This document shows positions 21,003-29,660 of a stretch of DNA of 64,000 nt, one piece after another. How positions within the stretch are numbered: the stretch's first letter is position 1; every line of letters begins with the position of its first letter. The stretch lies in NCBI GenBank assembly GCA_016715965.1, contig JADJXG010000001.1:760501-824500 (forward strand). The letters are read 5' to 3'. The notes beneath the pieces were generated by a model. It did no database searches. It saw only the letters and a list, made by a program, of their open reading frames with translations, and was not told the origin of the DNA. The translations under genes were made by a program, and so were the position numbers. Source of the stretch: Saprospiraceae bacterium (GTDB lineage: Bacteria; Bacteroidota; Bacteroidia; Chitinophagales; Saprospiraceae).

Positions 21003-21050
21003 TCATCAGCTCATCAGCTCATCAGCTCATCAGCTCATCAGCTCATCAGC
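21003..21050 (+). repeat. Octanucleotide tandem repeat (TCATCAGC x6) in the 5' region of a T9SS gene
   Basis: There are six perfect copies of TCATCAGC. They lie between a well-placed ATG at 20946 (MKKMLFSP) and the hydrophobic signal-peptide sequence (LIKYFLLLAYVMAGG) at 21050-21094. With six copies the ATG frame ends at TAG 21072-21074 after 42 codons. With five or eight copies it would run straight into the 925-codon frame. Confidence 0.9.
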
Positions 21051-21082
21051 TTATCAAATATTTCCTCCTATTAGCTTATGTC

Positions 21083-23860
21083 ATGGCCGGAGGGGTGATA
21101 ATGTCCCAAGCAATTCCTGATCAGGCCCCACCTGAACCCCCACCCGGATGCAACTGTCCCTCTGGATATGATCAGATAGTAATTCCTTACAACAGTGTCT
21201 TTATAAGTCACCTTTTTCCCAACGATAATTCTGCAACCAAAAAGTGTTTCGTTATCCATGGAACATTAATTATAAATAAAGATTTCGATTTTGACGATTG
21301 CAGATTTATTCAAAAAAGTAGTTCTACCTTTTTTGTTAGAAATTCATCTAAAATGGGTTTATTTTCCAGTATTGTTTGGTCTTGTGATACTCTTTGGCAA
21401 GGCATCGGCTTAGAAGATAATTCATCTATTTCTTCAATTCAATCACAAATATATTATGCAAGATTTGGTATTTATAATGTCGAAGGGTCAAATAAGAATC
21501 TTGTCTTGGTTAAAAATACCCAATTTGTAAAAAATGTAATTGGAATTTATAATCCTGCCAATGCAGGTAAGATGGAAATTGGTCCCGACTTTACGGGAAA
21601 TAAATTCATTGGAGGTGTATTGCCCACTGCATCTAATTCTGAGAATCCAGAATGGCCTGCTTTGGACCAAATCAGTCATGCTGGAATGGTTATACACAAC
21701 AGCCATTTTACAATTGGAAAATCCAACCCCCATCAAACTGAGCTTAATAGATTTACAAACATGATGTGTGGAATAGCTGTTTATAATAATCATGTTTCAG
21801 TAAAAGGTTCAATTTTTTCTAATATTTTCAATCCATCGTCGATAGCATTACGTCCATTTTTTTCCAATATAGGAGTAAGAACTGGAGTTGCGGTACACAG
21901 CGGGGCAACCAATGGATTTGGGCTATTGGACTTTGAAGGATTGGGTAAAAATGGGACCTCAGCCATTACCTCATCCGGTACAGGTGTAAATGTAATTGGT
22001 GGGGCTTGTTATGTTTATAACTGCAGGATGACGGATGTTTCAACTGGTGTGATTCTTTCTTCTCTTAAAACCAATATGGTCGGGTCTAACCCTTATGGAT
22101 CAGAAATTTCTAATAATTACATTCTTTGTAATGGAAGAGGGATATTTATTTTAGAATGTGAAAACAATCTAATCAATGTGGAGACAAACGACATTATCCA
22201 TCAAGCATTTGCACCAGATGGAATTGCTTGCATAAACAATACAAATGGCAGAATTCAACTTATTGACAATGTGATTTACACAAGTAATAATGGGATTTAT
22301 TTAAACAGATCTCCCAATTCCATTCTAACGGATAATATCGTATCACTTGAAAAATTTGGAAACTGTAATGGATTTTTAACTACAAGATCTGAAGGGTCTA
22401 TTTTAAATTGCAATGGGGTAAATTATCTACACCAAATCAATTACCCTGTAACCAGAGTAGGATATTCGACCAGTTTTAGTAATGACCTACGGATGGAATG
22501 CAATTCAGTTATCAATTGTGGGAGAGGTTTTTATTTTCCGGGTGTTTCTATGAATGCGGATTATTTGACCAATTGGAAAATTAACTGTGGCATAGGACTC
22601 CACTTAAATCAATTTGCAGTTATCGGGCCGCAGGAAAACAAAGGAAACATTTATTCTTTTGATTTTGACATTGGTGCAAGGCACGATGGTGCCTCACAGG
22701 TGCTGATTGATATGAGCCAATTTATTGTGGAATCTAATACTACTCAAGATTATCCTTATGGTACAAATCACGATATTTTCCTTCCTAATGCTCCACCTAA
22801 TTCAGAATGGTACTATACTGATGGAGAGTTACCGGTTTGTGCCTCCAATCCTGAAGGATGCCTTCCTTTTCCCTCTCGCATTATAGATGACATCGATGTA
22901 TTAGTCGCTCAATGGCCCACAGAATCTAATCCAGGATTAATCGCTTCCAGATATTATGCACAAAGGTATCTTTACCATAAACTGGACGGTGATGCGGATT
23001 ACAGAAATTCTGATCAGACCTTACTGGCATTTTATAACAGTCATCGGGATTCAGAAATCGGAAGATTTGACTCCGTTGATCATCAGCTTCAGAAATTACA
23101 TTACACGTCAGGTACTGATTCTTCTATCTTGCATCAGATCCAAATATTGATCGATACTACCTTTAACCAAATCGAGTTTTTTGACTTTACGTTTGGCGAA
23201 CTGACAGAATTGACTTCTGCGTCCGATCTGCACGATCGAAGTATTCTTTTCCACCAATTAGACAGCCTTTATTTCATCAGCCAGACAATGAGATCCCAAA
23301 TTTATCAGCAGGCTGTATCAAAGGCTCAGGATTTATTTACTGTGGTTCAATCACTCAATACTTCCCATATTTTCACTGAGTTAGAAAAATCTGTTCATTT
23401 CATAAGTCTTGAAATGGTGATCGAAGGAAGATTAACCCCAGACTCAACTGAGATTGCGAGTTTAAAAACCATCGCCGAATTATGTCCTTTTACACACGGG
23501 GTAGGAGTCCAAGCTGCCAGAGCTTTCTTGGCACCATTTGTTGAAATACAATTTAATGATGACTCCCCTTGTTTGAATGAACCTCAACAATTGATATCAG
23601 GAACGACAAACCATGCAAATGAAAAATTGAATGTGGCCATCTATCCGAATCCCGCTTCAGAGACATTACAATTGAAAATTCCTGATTATCAATTAGGAAC
23701 TATTATCAAAATTATTTCATCTGAAGGTAAAACGGTTATGGAAAAAAAATTGATTTTAGGAACGGATCAAATTCAAGTCTCTCATCTTTCACGCGGCATA
23801 TATTTCATCAATGTGAAACAAGGTAACAAATCCCTTTATCTAAAATTTATCAAACAATAA
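21083..23860 (+). CDS. T9SS-secreted beta-helix protein, possibly phase-off
   Basis: The open frame from the internal ATG at 21083 is 925 aa. Its first residues (MAGGVIMSQA) are only the tail of a signal peptide. The same frame upstream reads LIKYFLLLAYV without a start codon and stops at 20984. The natural start may be ATG 20946, currently out of frame because of the octamer repeat at 21003-21050. The mature part begins with a PPEPPPGC linker, then residues 60-580 with N/G-rich parallel beta-helix-like turns, then a mostly helical stretch at 600-830. The C-terminal 75 residues (AIYPNPASETLQL ... RGIYFIN) are a T9SS type A sorting domain. Ligand or enzyme activity is not readable. It is followed after 10 bp by a second T9SS gene, probably co-transcribed. 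Confidence 0.8.
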   Translation: MAGGVIMSQAIPDQAPPEPPPGCNCPSGYDQIVIPYNSVFISHLFPNDNSATKKCFVIHGTLIINKDFDFDDCRFIQKSSSTFFVRNSSKMGLFSSIVWSCDTLWQGIGLEDNSSISSIQSQIYYARFGIYNVEGSNKNLVLVKNTQFVKNVIGIYNPANAGKMEIGPDFTGNKFIGGVLPTASNSENPEWPALDQISHAGMVIHNSHFTIGKSNPHQTELNRFTNMMCGIAVYNNHVSVKGSIFSNIFNPSSIALRPFFSNIGVRTGVAVHSGATNGFGLLDFEGLGKNGTSAITSSGTGVNVIGGACYVYNCRMTDVSTGVILSSLKTNMVGSNPYGSEISNNYILCNGRGIFILECENNLINVETNDIIHQAFAPDGIACINNTNGRIQLIDNVIYTSNNGIYLNRSPNSILTDNIVSLEKFGNCNGFLTTRSEGSILNCNGVNYLHQINYPVTRVGYSTSFSNDLRMECNSVINCGRGFYFPGVSMNADYLTNWKINCGIGLHLNQFAVIGPQENKGNIYSFDFDIGARHDGASQVLIDMSQFIVESNTTQDYPYGTNHDIFLPNAPPNSEWYYTDGELPVCASNPEGCLPFPSRIIDDIDVLVAQWPTESNPGLIASRYYAQRYLYHKLDGDADYRNSDQTLLAFYNSHRDSEIGRFDSVDHQLQKLHYTSGTDSSILHQIQILIDTTFNQIEFFDFTFGELTELTSASDLHDRSILFHQLDSLYFISQTMRSQIYQQAVSKAQDLFTVVQSLNTSHIFTELEKSVHFISLEMVIEGRLTPDSTEIASLKTIAELCPFTHGVGVQAARAFLAPFVEIQFNDDSPCLNEPQQLISGTTNHANEKLNVAIYPNPASETLQLKIPDYQLGTIIKIISSEGKTVMEKKLILGTDQIQVSHLSRGIYFINVKQGNKSLYLKFIKQ

Positions 23861-23870
23861 TCCCACCCTC

Positions 23871-25652
23871 ATGTTTAGCTGTCGCATTGCATTTCACATC
23901 CTTGTTCTTATAGTTGTATCAAACGTATTAGTCTGTCAAAAACAAGACTACACATGGATTTTGGGATACAGCAGCTCCAGGCAGAATACAGAACCTACTG
24001 TGGGCACCACGATCGTGCGTTTTGCCAACGAACAACTTCACATGACCCGCGATACCATAGAAGCCAATCTTAACGCAACCAGTTCTTTGATTTCCGACCC
24101 AAAGACCGGTGAGCTGATCCTTTACTCCGATGGTTGTAGGGTGTGGGACCACCGCCATAAAAGGGTGAAGGGGCTGGAGGAAATCAATCGCGACAGCTAT
24201 TTTTGGGGTTCGTATTATGGAACAAATCTTGCTCAGAATATTATCATCCTGCCGGATCCAACTTCTGAGCATATCTATCGTTTGATTTATTTGTGGTTTG
24301 ATCAAATTAAAGGGGACACTGTGTTTAGGGCCAATAAACTCAGATCGTCTCTTGTCAATATGAAGGACCCTGTTAATCCTATTGTCCTGCACAAGGATTT
24401 GGATATACATTACGAATCATATTCCGCTATTGGTATTACAGCTTGCAGGCATGCCAATGGGAGAGATTGGTGGATCGTGGTTCCTACTAGACATTCTCAT
24501 GACAAAGTGGTGTTCTTACTCGATCCAGAGGGATTAAAATTTTCAAATAAATACATCTCAGGATTGAAAAGCCGAACCATGGGTTATGGGAATGCTGCAT
24601 TTAGTCCTGATGGTAATACTTATGGGTGGTTGTCCGAGGATGATCGGGCACTGGATGGGGGCTTTATCGAGTTGTTTGATTTTGATCGCTGCGAAGGCAA
24701 GTTGAGTAATCATAGACTCAAACAACTGAATGATAATAATGGTCTTTGGGGAATTGCTTTCTCATCAAATCTGAAATTTTTATATTATTCAGGTGGAAAT
24801 TATTTATTTAGAGAAATTGTAACTGAATTTTCAGACCCCGATAAAAGGATATTAATTGATTCACCAGATGCAATTCCTGGAAAACAATTTCAATGTACTT
24901 TCGGCAGACTAATCCAGGCACCTGATGGTAGGTTTTATTTGTTTGTGATTTCTACCACTCGATGTGTCAGTGTGATTGATTATCCCGATGCCCAAAATAT
25001 TGAAGACATAGGTTGGCGGAGAGATGGTTTAACTTTATTAACCATCAACGGAAAGACCTTTCCCAATTTTCCGAACTATAGATTGGGGCCCTTGGATGGA
25101 AGTATATGTGATACACTAGGATTTAATAATATTCCCTTCGCCAGATTTCGACAGGATCAGGATACCTCGCGTCACCGATGTATAAAGTTTTTAGACCTCA
25201 GCGCTTTTATACCACCAGAATCAGAGCCAGAATGGTATTGGGATCTGGGTGATGGGACTCAAAGTAGGGATACCTCTCCAATACATTGCTTTGAGAAGGA
25301 TGGTGTATATGAGGTTTGTATGATTATTAAAAATAAATATGGCGCAGATACTCTTTGCCGCACATTAAATGTAGGAACCTCTGTTACTAACGACGAAGGA
25401 AAAATTAAGCTTGAAATTGATATTTTTCCTAATCCTGCTTCTGATCATTTTATCCTAAATGTCCACGACTATCTACCCGAAAGTATGTACATGGACTTAA
25501 TCAATGCACAAGGACATACCGTCTTACATGAGCGCATATATCAAGGTAGTAATGTAATAGATACGGAGAAATTGCTTACGGGTATTTATCTTGTAAATAT
25601 ATTTGAACGAGGGCTGTTGGTAAAGTCAGAAAAGATTGTTGTAAGAGATTAG
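23871..25652 (+). CDS. T9SS-secreted protein with propeller-like and PKD domains
   Basis: 593 aa. A signal peptide (about 21 residues, ending VLVCQ) is followed by a domain of about 400 residues with repeated aromatic strand patterns (WILGYSSSRQ, AAFSPDGNTYGW, GIAFSSNLKFLYYSGG) that looks like a beta-propeller. A PKD domain lies at about 435-505 (WYWDLGDGTQSRDTSP ... GVYEVCMII). The last about 75 residues (DIFPNPASDHFIL ... GIYLVNIF) form a T9SS type A sorting domain. It starts 10 bp after the preceding T9SS gene, so the two probably form an operon. Surface exposure or release by T9SS is expected. Confidence 0.9.
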   Translation: MFSCRIAFHILVLIVVSNVLVCQKQDYTWILGYSSSRQNTEPTVGTTIVRFANEQLHMTRDTIEANLNATSSLISDPKTGELILYSDGCRVWDHRHKRVKGLEEINRDSYFWGSYYGTNLAQNIIILPDPTSEHIYRLIYLWFDQIKGDTVFRANKLRSSLVNMKDPVNPIVLHKDLDIHYESYSAIGITACRHANGRDWWIVVPTRHSHDKVVFLLDPEGLKFSNKYISGLKSRTMGYGNAAFSPDGNTYGWLSEDDRALDGGFIELFDFDRCEGKLSNHRLKQLNDNNGLWGIAFSSNLKFLYYSGGNYLFREIVTEFSDPDKRILIDSPDAIPGKQFQCTFGRLIQAPDGRFYLFVISTTRCVSVIDYPDAQNIEDIGWRRDGLTLLTINGKTFPNFPNYRLGPLDGSICDTLGFNNIPFARFRQDQDTSRHRCIKFLDLSAFIPPESEPEWYWDLGDGTQSRDTSPIHCFEKDGVYEVCMIIKNKYGADTLCRTLNVGTSVTNDEGKIKLEIDIFPNPASDHFILNVHDYLPESMYMDLINAQGHTVLHERIYQGSNVIDTEKLLTGIYLVNIFERGLLVKSEKIVVRD

Positions 25653-25670
25653 TCAATTAGAAATTAGGAT

Positions 25671-25691
25671 GCACAAGTTTCAAACTTGCGC
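25671..25691. repeat. Small inverted repeat after the T9SS gene
   Basis: GCACAAGTTT and AAACTTGCGC form a 10-bp stem with one mismatch and a 1-base centre, 18 bp after the stop codon. No T-run follows, so it is an imperfect terminator candidate or another intergenic palindrome. Confidence 0.4.
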
Positions 25692-25786
25692 CAACAAATT
25701 TGGAAATGTGAAAATTTGAAAATCACACCTACGCTTGAAGCGTAATAAACTCCGCGAAGATGATGCTTACAGCAGAACCTGTGACG

Positions 25787-25843
25787 CCGTTGGCGTCCTA
25801 AATTCTGCCTGCCCCAAGTAACTTGGTGGGCCAAAGGCGTTAT
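25787..25843. repeat. 57-bp dispersed intergenic repeat, copy 2
   Basis: Identical over 57 bp to 20311-20367 and in the same orientation. Here the left end is extended into a palindrome, GACGCC-GTT-GGCGTC (25784-25798). Confidence 0.85.
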
Positions 25844-25936
25844 ATGGAAATGCATGGAAACCAATCTAAAAATAATTCCATTGACTGATTCTCTCATTAA
25901 CTCTTTGACTAATTCTCTCATTCGCTCCATGCGCGA

Positions 25937-25999
25937 CAATTGTCCATTATCAATTGTCCATTATCAATTGTCAATTATCAATTATCAATTGTCAATTCC
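25937..25999. repeat. Heptamer array (TCAATTR-type), block 1
   Basis: Tandem 7-bp units of the form TCAATTA/TCAATTG, with TCCATTA variants, contain CAATTG palindromes. The array begins exactly at the TGA stop codon (25994-25992) of the minus-strand EnvC-like gene. The same kind of array recurs at 58298-58411 and 58773-58885. Confidence 0.85.
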
Positions 26000-27122
26000 C
26001 AATATATTTCAAAGGATCTTCCGGTGTTTTTCCTTTCCAGACTTCAAAATGGAGTTCAAACTGCCCGCCATTGGTAGAACGACATTGTCCAATGTGGTTG
26101 CCGCTTTGGATGTTTTCTCCCTGACGAACCAATACCTGATCCAGATTGGAATAAACCATGTACAAATTGCCTTTGCGGGCCATCACCATGTAGCTGCCAT
26201 TGGGCATTTCTTTGATTTGTACTATTTCCGCATCCTGTGAAGAAGAAACAAATGAATGGTTTGAGCGAATGTCAATCCCGTTGTTGTTGATTTTGACATG
26301 CTTGTTTCTTGGGTCGGTGTGCTTTCCAAAACGGGTGATGATGGTTCCATCTTTTAAAGGAAAATGCCAGTTGCCACTCGATGTTGTTGTAACCGGTTCA
26401 GAACTTTGCAATTCATAGATCTTCTGACTGATGGTCTTTTCCAATCGAAGCATTTCCTGTTGGTATTTCTTCATCTGACTTTCGTACTCTCTCTGCTGTG
26501 TAGTAGATAACTTGGCCATCCGTAGCTCTTCTTCCAAATCGCGTTCCAATCTCAAGGTCTGGGTGTCCCTCGATTGGATAAGCATCTTCTGATCCTTCAA
26601 CTTTTGTGCGATCTCCTGATGTCTCTTCAATACGATTTCCTGCGCGGACTTGTATTCCTTGTATTTTTTCTCTTTGTTCCGATTGAGTTGATCGGTCCAA
26701 ACGATTCTCATCACCATTGGCTTCAGTTCTTCATTGCTCCACCATCCGGCCGGAGTCCTTTGGTATTGCTGCAAAACCCATTTTTTTCGGAGACTTTGAT
26801 AATAGTTTTTCTTCAGAAGTTCTAGTTTTTCCAATTGCAATCGATGCGCCTTATTGGATTCATCCAATTCCTTTTGGAGCAATTCACTTTCTAATGCCAA
26901 TGTACTCAATAATTTTTTCCTGTCCGCGATTTGCTTTTGTAAAATCTGGGCATTTTTTACAATCTGTGCCTGGTCCTTTTTTGTCTTTCGAAGTATATTC
27001 TCTGTTTCCTGAATTTGGGTTTTTAATTTCTCGCGATCCAGGATAAGTTGATCGTGTTGTGAAACAATCTTAGATGAGAAAATAAAATGGAAGATTAGAA
27101 AGTATGTAAATCGGTTCGTCAT
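25992..27122 (-). CDS. EnvC-like protein: coiled coil plus degenerate M23/LytM domain
   Basis: 376 aa. A signal peptide (MTNRFTYFLIFHFIFSS...) precedes a long coiled coil at about 25-240, rich in K, E, Q and L, then an M23/LytM domain at about 250-376 (WHFPLKDGTIITRFGKHTDP). The metal-binding residues look replaced: the HxxxD motif reads NNNGIDI, the usual YSHL reads YSNL, and the HxH motif reads ELHFE. It is therefore probably not a peptidase but an amidase activator of EnvC/NlpD type acting on the septal wall. It lies 15 bp after the DUF4292 gene and behind a TPR gene, an order I recall as common in Bacteroidota. Its stop codon lies in a heptamer repeat array. Confidence 0.88.
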   Translation of the reverse strand: MTNRFTYFLIFHFIFSSKIVSQHDQLILDREKLKTQIQETENILRKTKKDQAQIVKNAQILQKQIADRKKLLSTLALESELLQKELDESNKAHRLQLEKLELLKKNYYQSLRKKWVLQQYQRTPAGWWSNEELKPMVMRIVWTDQLNRNKEKKYKEYKSAQEIVLKRHQEIAQKLKDQKMLIQSRDTQTLRLERDLEEELRMAKLSTTQQREYESQMKKYQQEMLRLEKTISQKIYELQSSEPVTTTSSGNWHFPLKDGTIITRFGKHTDPRNKHVKINNNGIDIRSNHSFVSSSQDAEIVQIKEMPNGSYMVMARKGNLYMVYSNLDQVLVRQGENIQSGNHIGQCRSTNGGQFELHFEVWKGKTPEDPLKYIGN

Positions 27123-27137
27123 GGTTTATCCTTGGTA

Positions 27138-27905
27138 TCAAAGTAGTTTATCTCTGGTATAATGAGAGGGAATTTGGAATCGGATGGCTTGGGAAACAGA
27201 AGGTTGTATCTCATACCATTTCATTTGAAGATCCAGGTAATCGAGTGTGTCGCGATAATTCAATTGCCAACTGGACGGCAGTGCATGCTGATTGAGGTTC
27301 TGATAACTCAATATACGAATGTCCACATTCAAGTCCTGATATTGCAAAGCAGTATTGATTGGCTCAAGGGTCTCTTTATGAAAACCGATGGTCCATAAAA
27401 TCTTTGATTTTGCACCTTGAAGATCAAAACGGTTGCTGTCTGTGTTGACTTGTTCAAAATCTATTTCTGCAGGACAATAGGCACCTCGGAGCAATACAGA
27501 TTGCAAACAATGAAATCCACCGGAAATTCCATAATTCCCGGCCCACTCATTCGTGCTTCCCTTGTCCCAAATGTGGTTGATTCTGTCCAACATCGAAACA
27601 CTGTCCCTTTGAATCCAGATTCTGAACACTTCAAATCCAAATTTTTTAATGGTGATCAGCATTTGGCTGTCAATCTGCCAGATCAGTTGGACGGAAGCAG
27701 AGCCTTCGTAATCCGGATGACGGATGTCCGCAGTTCCTTTGAAATTCAGATGGGTAAACGGAAGTTCAGTTTGGAGAGAAGCCAGTAAAATTTCTTTGTT
27801 GACAACGCGCAAACTGACCGGACCACCGGTTGCCTTTTTGGAGGTTTTACAGGATAGAAATCCCAATAAAAGACAGACCGCCATCATTCTAAAAACTGCA
27901 ATCAT
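27138..27905 (-). CDS. DUF4292 outer-membrane lipoprotein
   Basis: About 255 aa from the ATG at 27905, which overlaps the TGA of the upstream TPR gene in an ATGA arrangement. A longer start at 27923 is possible but gives a less usual signal. The signal sequence ends LLLGFLSC, a lipoprotein. The mature part (LNFKGTADIRHPDYEGSASV ... QRDSVSMLDR) matches the DUF4292 family, which resembles LolA/LolB-type half-barrels. A role in envelope lipoprotein or lipid handling is inferred from the fold. It is translationally coupled to the TPR gene and followed by the EnvC-like gene. Confidence 0.85.
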   Translation of the reverse strand: MIAVFRMMAVCLLLGFLSCKTSKKATGGPVSLRVVNKEILLASLQTELPFTHLNFKGTADIRHPDYEGSASVQLIWQIDSQMLITIKKFGFEVFRIWIQRDSVSMLDRINHIWDKGSTNEWAGNYGISGGFHCLQSVLLRGAYCPAEIDFEQVNTDSNRFDLQGAKSKILWTIGFHKETLEPINTALQYQDLNVDIRILSYQNLNQHALPSSWQLNYRDTLDYLDLQMKWYEIQPSVSQAIRFQIPSHYTRDKLL

Positions 27906-29593
27906 CCATTGATTTCCTTCCATATTTTTTCGAATGGGGATTTGTCCTCTGCAAGGGGTAGTCCGTTTTGGATCATTTCTTTTGCTTTCTGCTGATCCTT
28001 CAATTTTATAAATATCTGCGCCGCCAACAAGTAATGATTTGGTGTTTGCGCGAGTCGCGCTTCCAGGGCTCGCATGATGTATTTTTTTGCTTCTTCGGGA
28101 TTGTTTTCATGATACTTAATTTCTGCCAACCTCGCATGTTTGTAATAAGCCGGAATCTGATCGGAGCTGAAAGCTTTTTCAATTTCTGCATCGGTGGATT
28201 TAACACCTGACTTTGCCAGCATCAGCAATTGTTCGATTTGCACCGGATTGGCCTTTGTCTGGATATTTTGTGCATTCTCCCAAGCCTCCTTTTCCAACTC
28301 CCTGTTTTTAGCATCGTGGTATATTTTTGCCTGCAAAATAAAAGAAGCTGCTCTGGCGGTCTCGGATTTTTTCTGCATCAGCAGATATTGTCGAAGATTG
28401 GAAAGTGCTTCCTCCGATTGACCGCTGTGGTAAAGGGCATCTGCAAGCACAAAATAGGGATAGGACTGGTTGGGAAATAGATCCAGCACTTTTCTTGCAT
28501 AGATTTCCAAACTGCGGTAATGATTCAAATGACTCAGGCTGTACAGCAGATGATCCCAAACCGGATAAGGCAATGATCCCAATGATTCGGCTTTCAGATA
28601 ATGCGATTTTGCGGCAAATAATTGATCTGTATTAAAAAAAATATCGCCCAACAAAACATGGGGTTTTGGATTGGATCCATATTTTTGAACGAGCAGCTCT
28701 GTCTTGCGAACCAATTCTTTTACTTCTTCATCTGTGCTCAGTAAGTTCAGCTTTTCTACATCGGGTATTAAAAACTGAATGGCTTGGTCCAGATTCCATT
28801 CTCCCGATTGCACTTTGCGATCGAAATCCTTGCTTGGATTTTCATCTGCATTTTCATTTTTCATTTTTTGCAAAACAGGGTGATCCGGATCCTGCATTTT
28901 CAATCTGTCCAAAGTCTTCTCAAATTCTTTTACATTGTTCTGTCTGGCATAAATATCTGCCAATGCCAGATACAATTCTGCGTGTTTCGGATAATCCTTG
29001 ATGGATTGATTCAATGATTCTATGGCCTGTTTGGATTTTTCCTGGATTAACAGCAAATCTACTTTTCGAAGGACAAGGGAGGGCAGCGGCCCAAATTTTT
29101 GCTGTGCTTGTTGCAAGATAACAAGAGCCTTGTCAGGCTGATTGCTTTTCATCCAATAGAGTGCTGCGTTTTCATAAAATGTATAATTGTCGGGCTCTAA
29201 TTTGACCAGATCCAGGTAAGTTTGAGCCACCTGCTGGTTTCTTCCTGTTTTTTCCAAAAGATTTGCCTTGAAGACCAAAAACCATTTGTTGCCAGGATCC
29301 GCTTTTACACTTTCTTCGGCACAGATCAAAGCTTCATCAAGCCTTCCCGAAGCATGGTACAATTTTGCCAGCTGATAATGGACCACTCCTTTCACCTCGG
29401 GCTCCATTTGGATTTTCTTCAGAATCTCAATGGCCTTTTCAGGAAATCCGGTTTGTTCTTCGCGCACTGCATCAATCAATGCCGACTCCAATTCAATGCT
29501 TTTATCTGATTTTTGAGCATGCAGGTTCATTCGAGGGAAGAAGCTCAAAAACAAAAGCGTTGCGATTAAAAAAATTTTCTCTACAATGATCAC
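27902..29593 (-). CDS. Secreted tetratricopeptide (TPR) repeat protein
   Basis: 563 aa. A signal peptide (MIIVEKIFLIATLLFLSFF ... LHA) is followed by TPR-like helical pairs over nearly the whole length, for example HYQLAKLYHASGRLDEALICA, PDKALVILQQAQ and PYFVLADALYHSGQSEEALSN. It is a periplasmic or outer-membrane-associated scaffold. It is first in the TPR - DUF4292 - EnvC-like operon, overlapping the second gene by 4 bp. The partner is unknown; the operon points to cell-envelope or division work. Confidence 0.88.
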   Translation of the reverse strand: MIIVEKIFLIATLLFLSFFPRMNLHAQKSDKSIELESALIDAVREEQTGFPEKAIEILKKIQMEPEVKGVVHYQLAKLYHASGRLDEALICAEESVKADPGNKWFLVFKANLLEKTGRNQQVAQTYLDLVKLEPDNYTFYENAALYWMKSNQPDKALVILQQAQQKFGPLPSLVLRKVDLLLIQEKSKQAIESLNQSIKDYPKHAELYLALADIYARQNNVKEFEKTLDRLKMQDPDHPVLQKMKNENADENPSKDFDRKVQSGEWNLDQAIQFLIPDVEKLNLLSTDEEVKELVRKTELLVQKYGSNPKPHVLLGDIFFNTDQLFAAKSHYLKAESLGSLPYPVWDHLLYSLSHLNHYRSLEIYARKVLDLFPNQSYPYFVLADALYHSGQSEEALSNLRQYLLMQKKSETARAASFILQAKIYHDAKNRELEKEAWENAQNIQTKANPVQIEQLLMLAKSGVKSTDAEIEKAFSSDQIPAYYKHARLAEIKYHENNPEEAKKYIMRALEARLAQTPNHYLLAAQIFIKLKDQQKAKEMIQNGLPLAEDKSPFEKIWKEING

Positions 29594-29660
29594 GGTTTTG
29601 GTCTTTCAAAAATGATACAAAAACAACTATCAGGTCAAACGCAGGGATTCAAAATTCATT

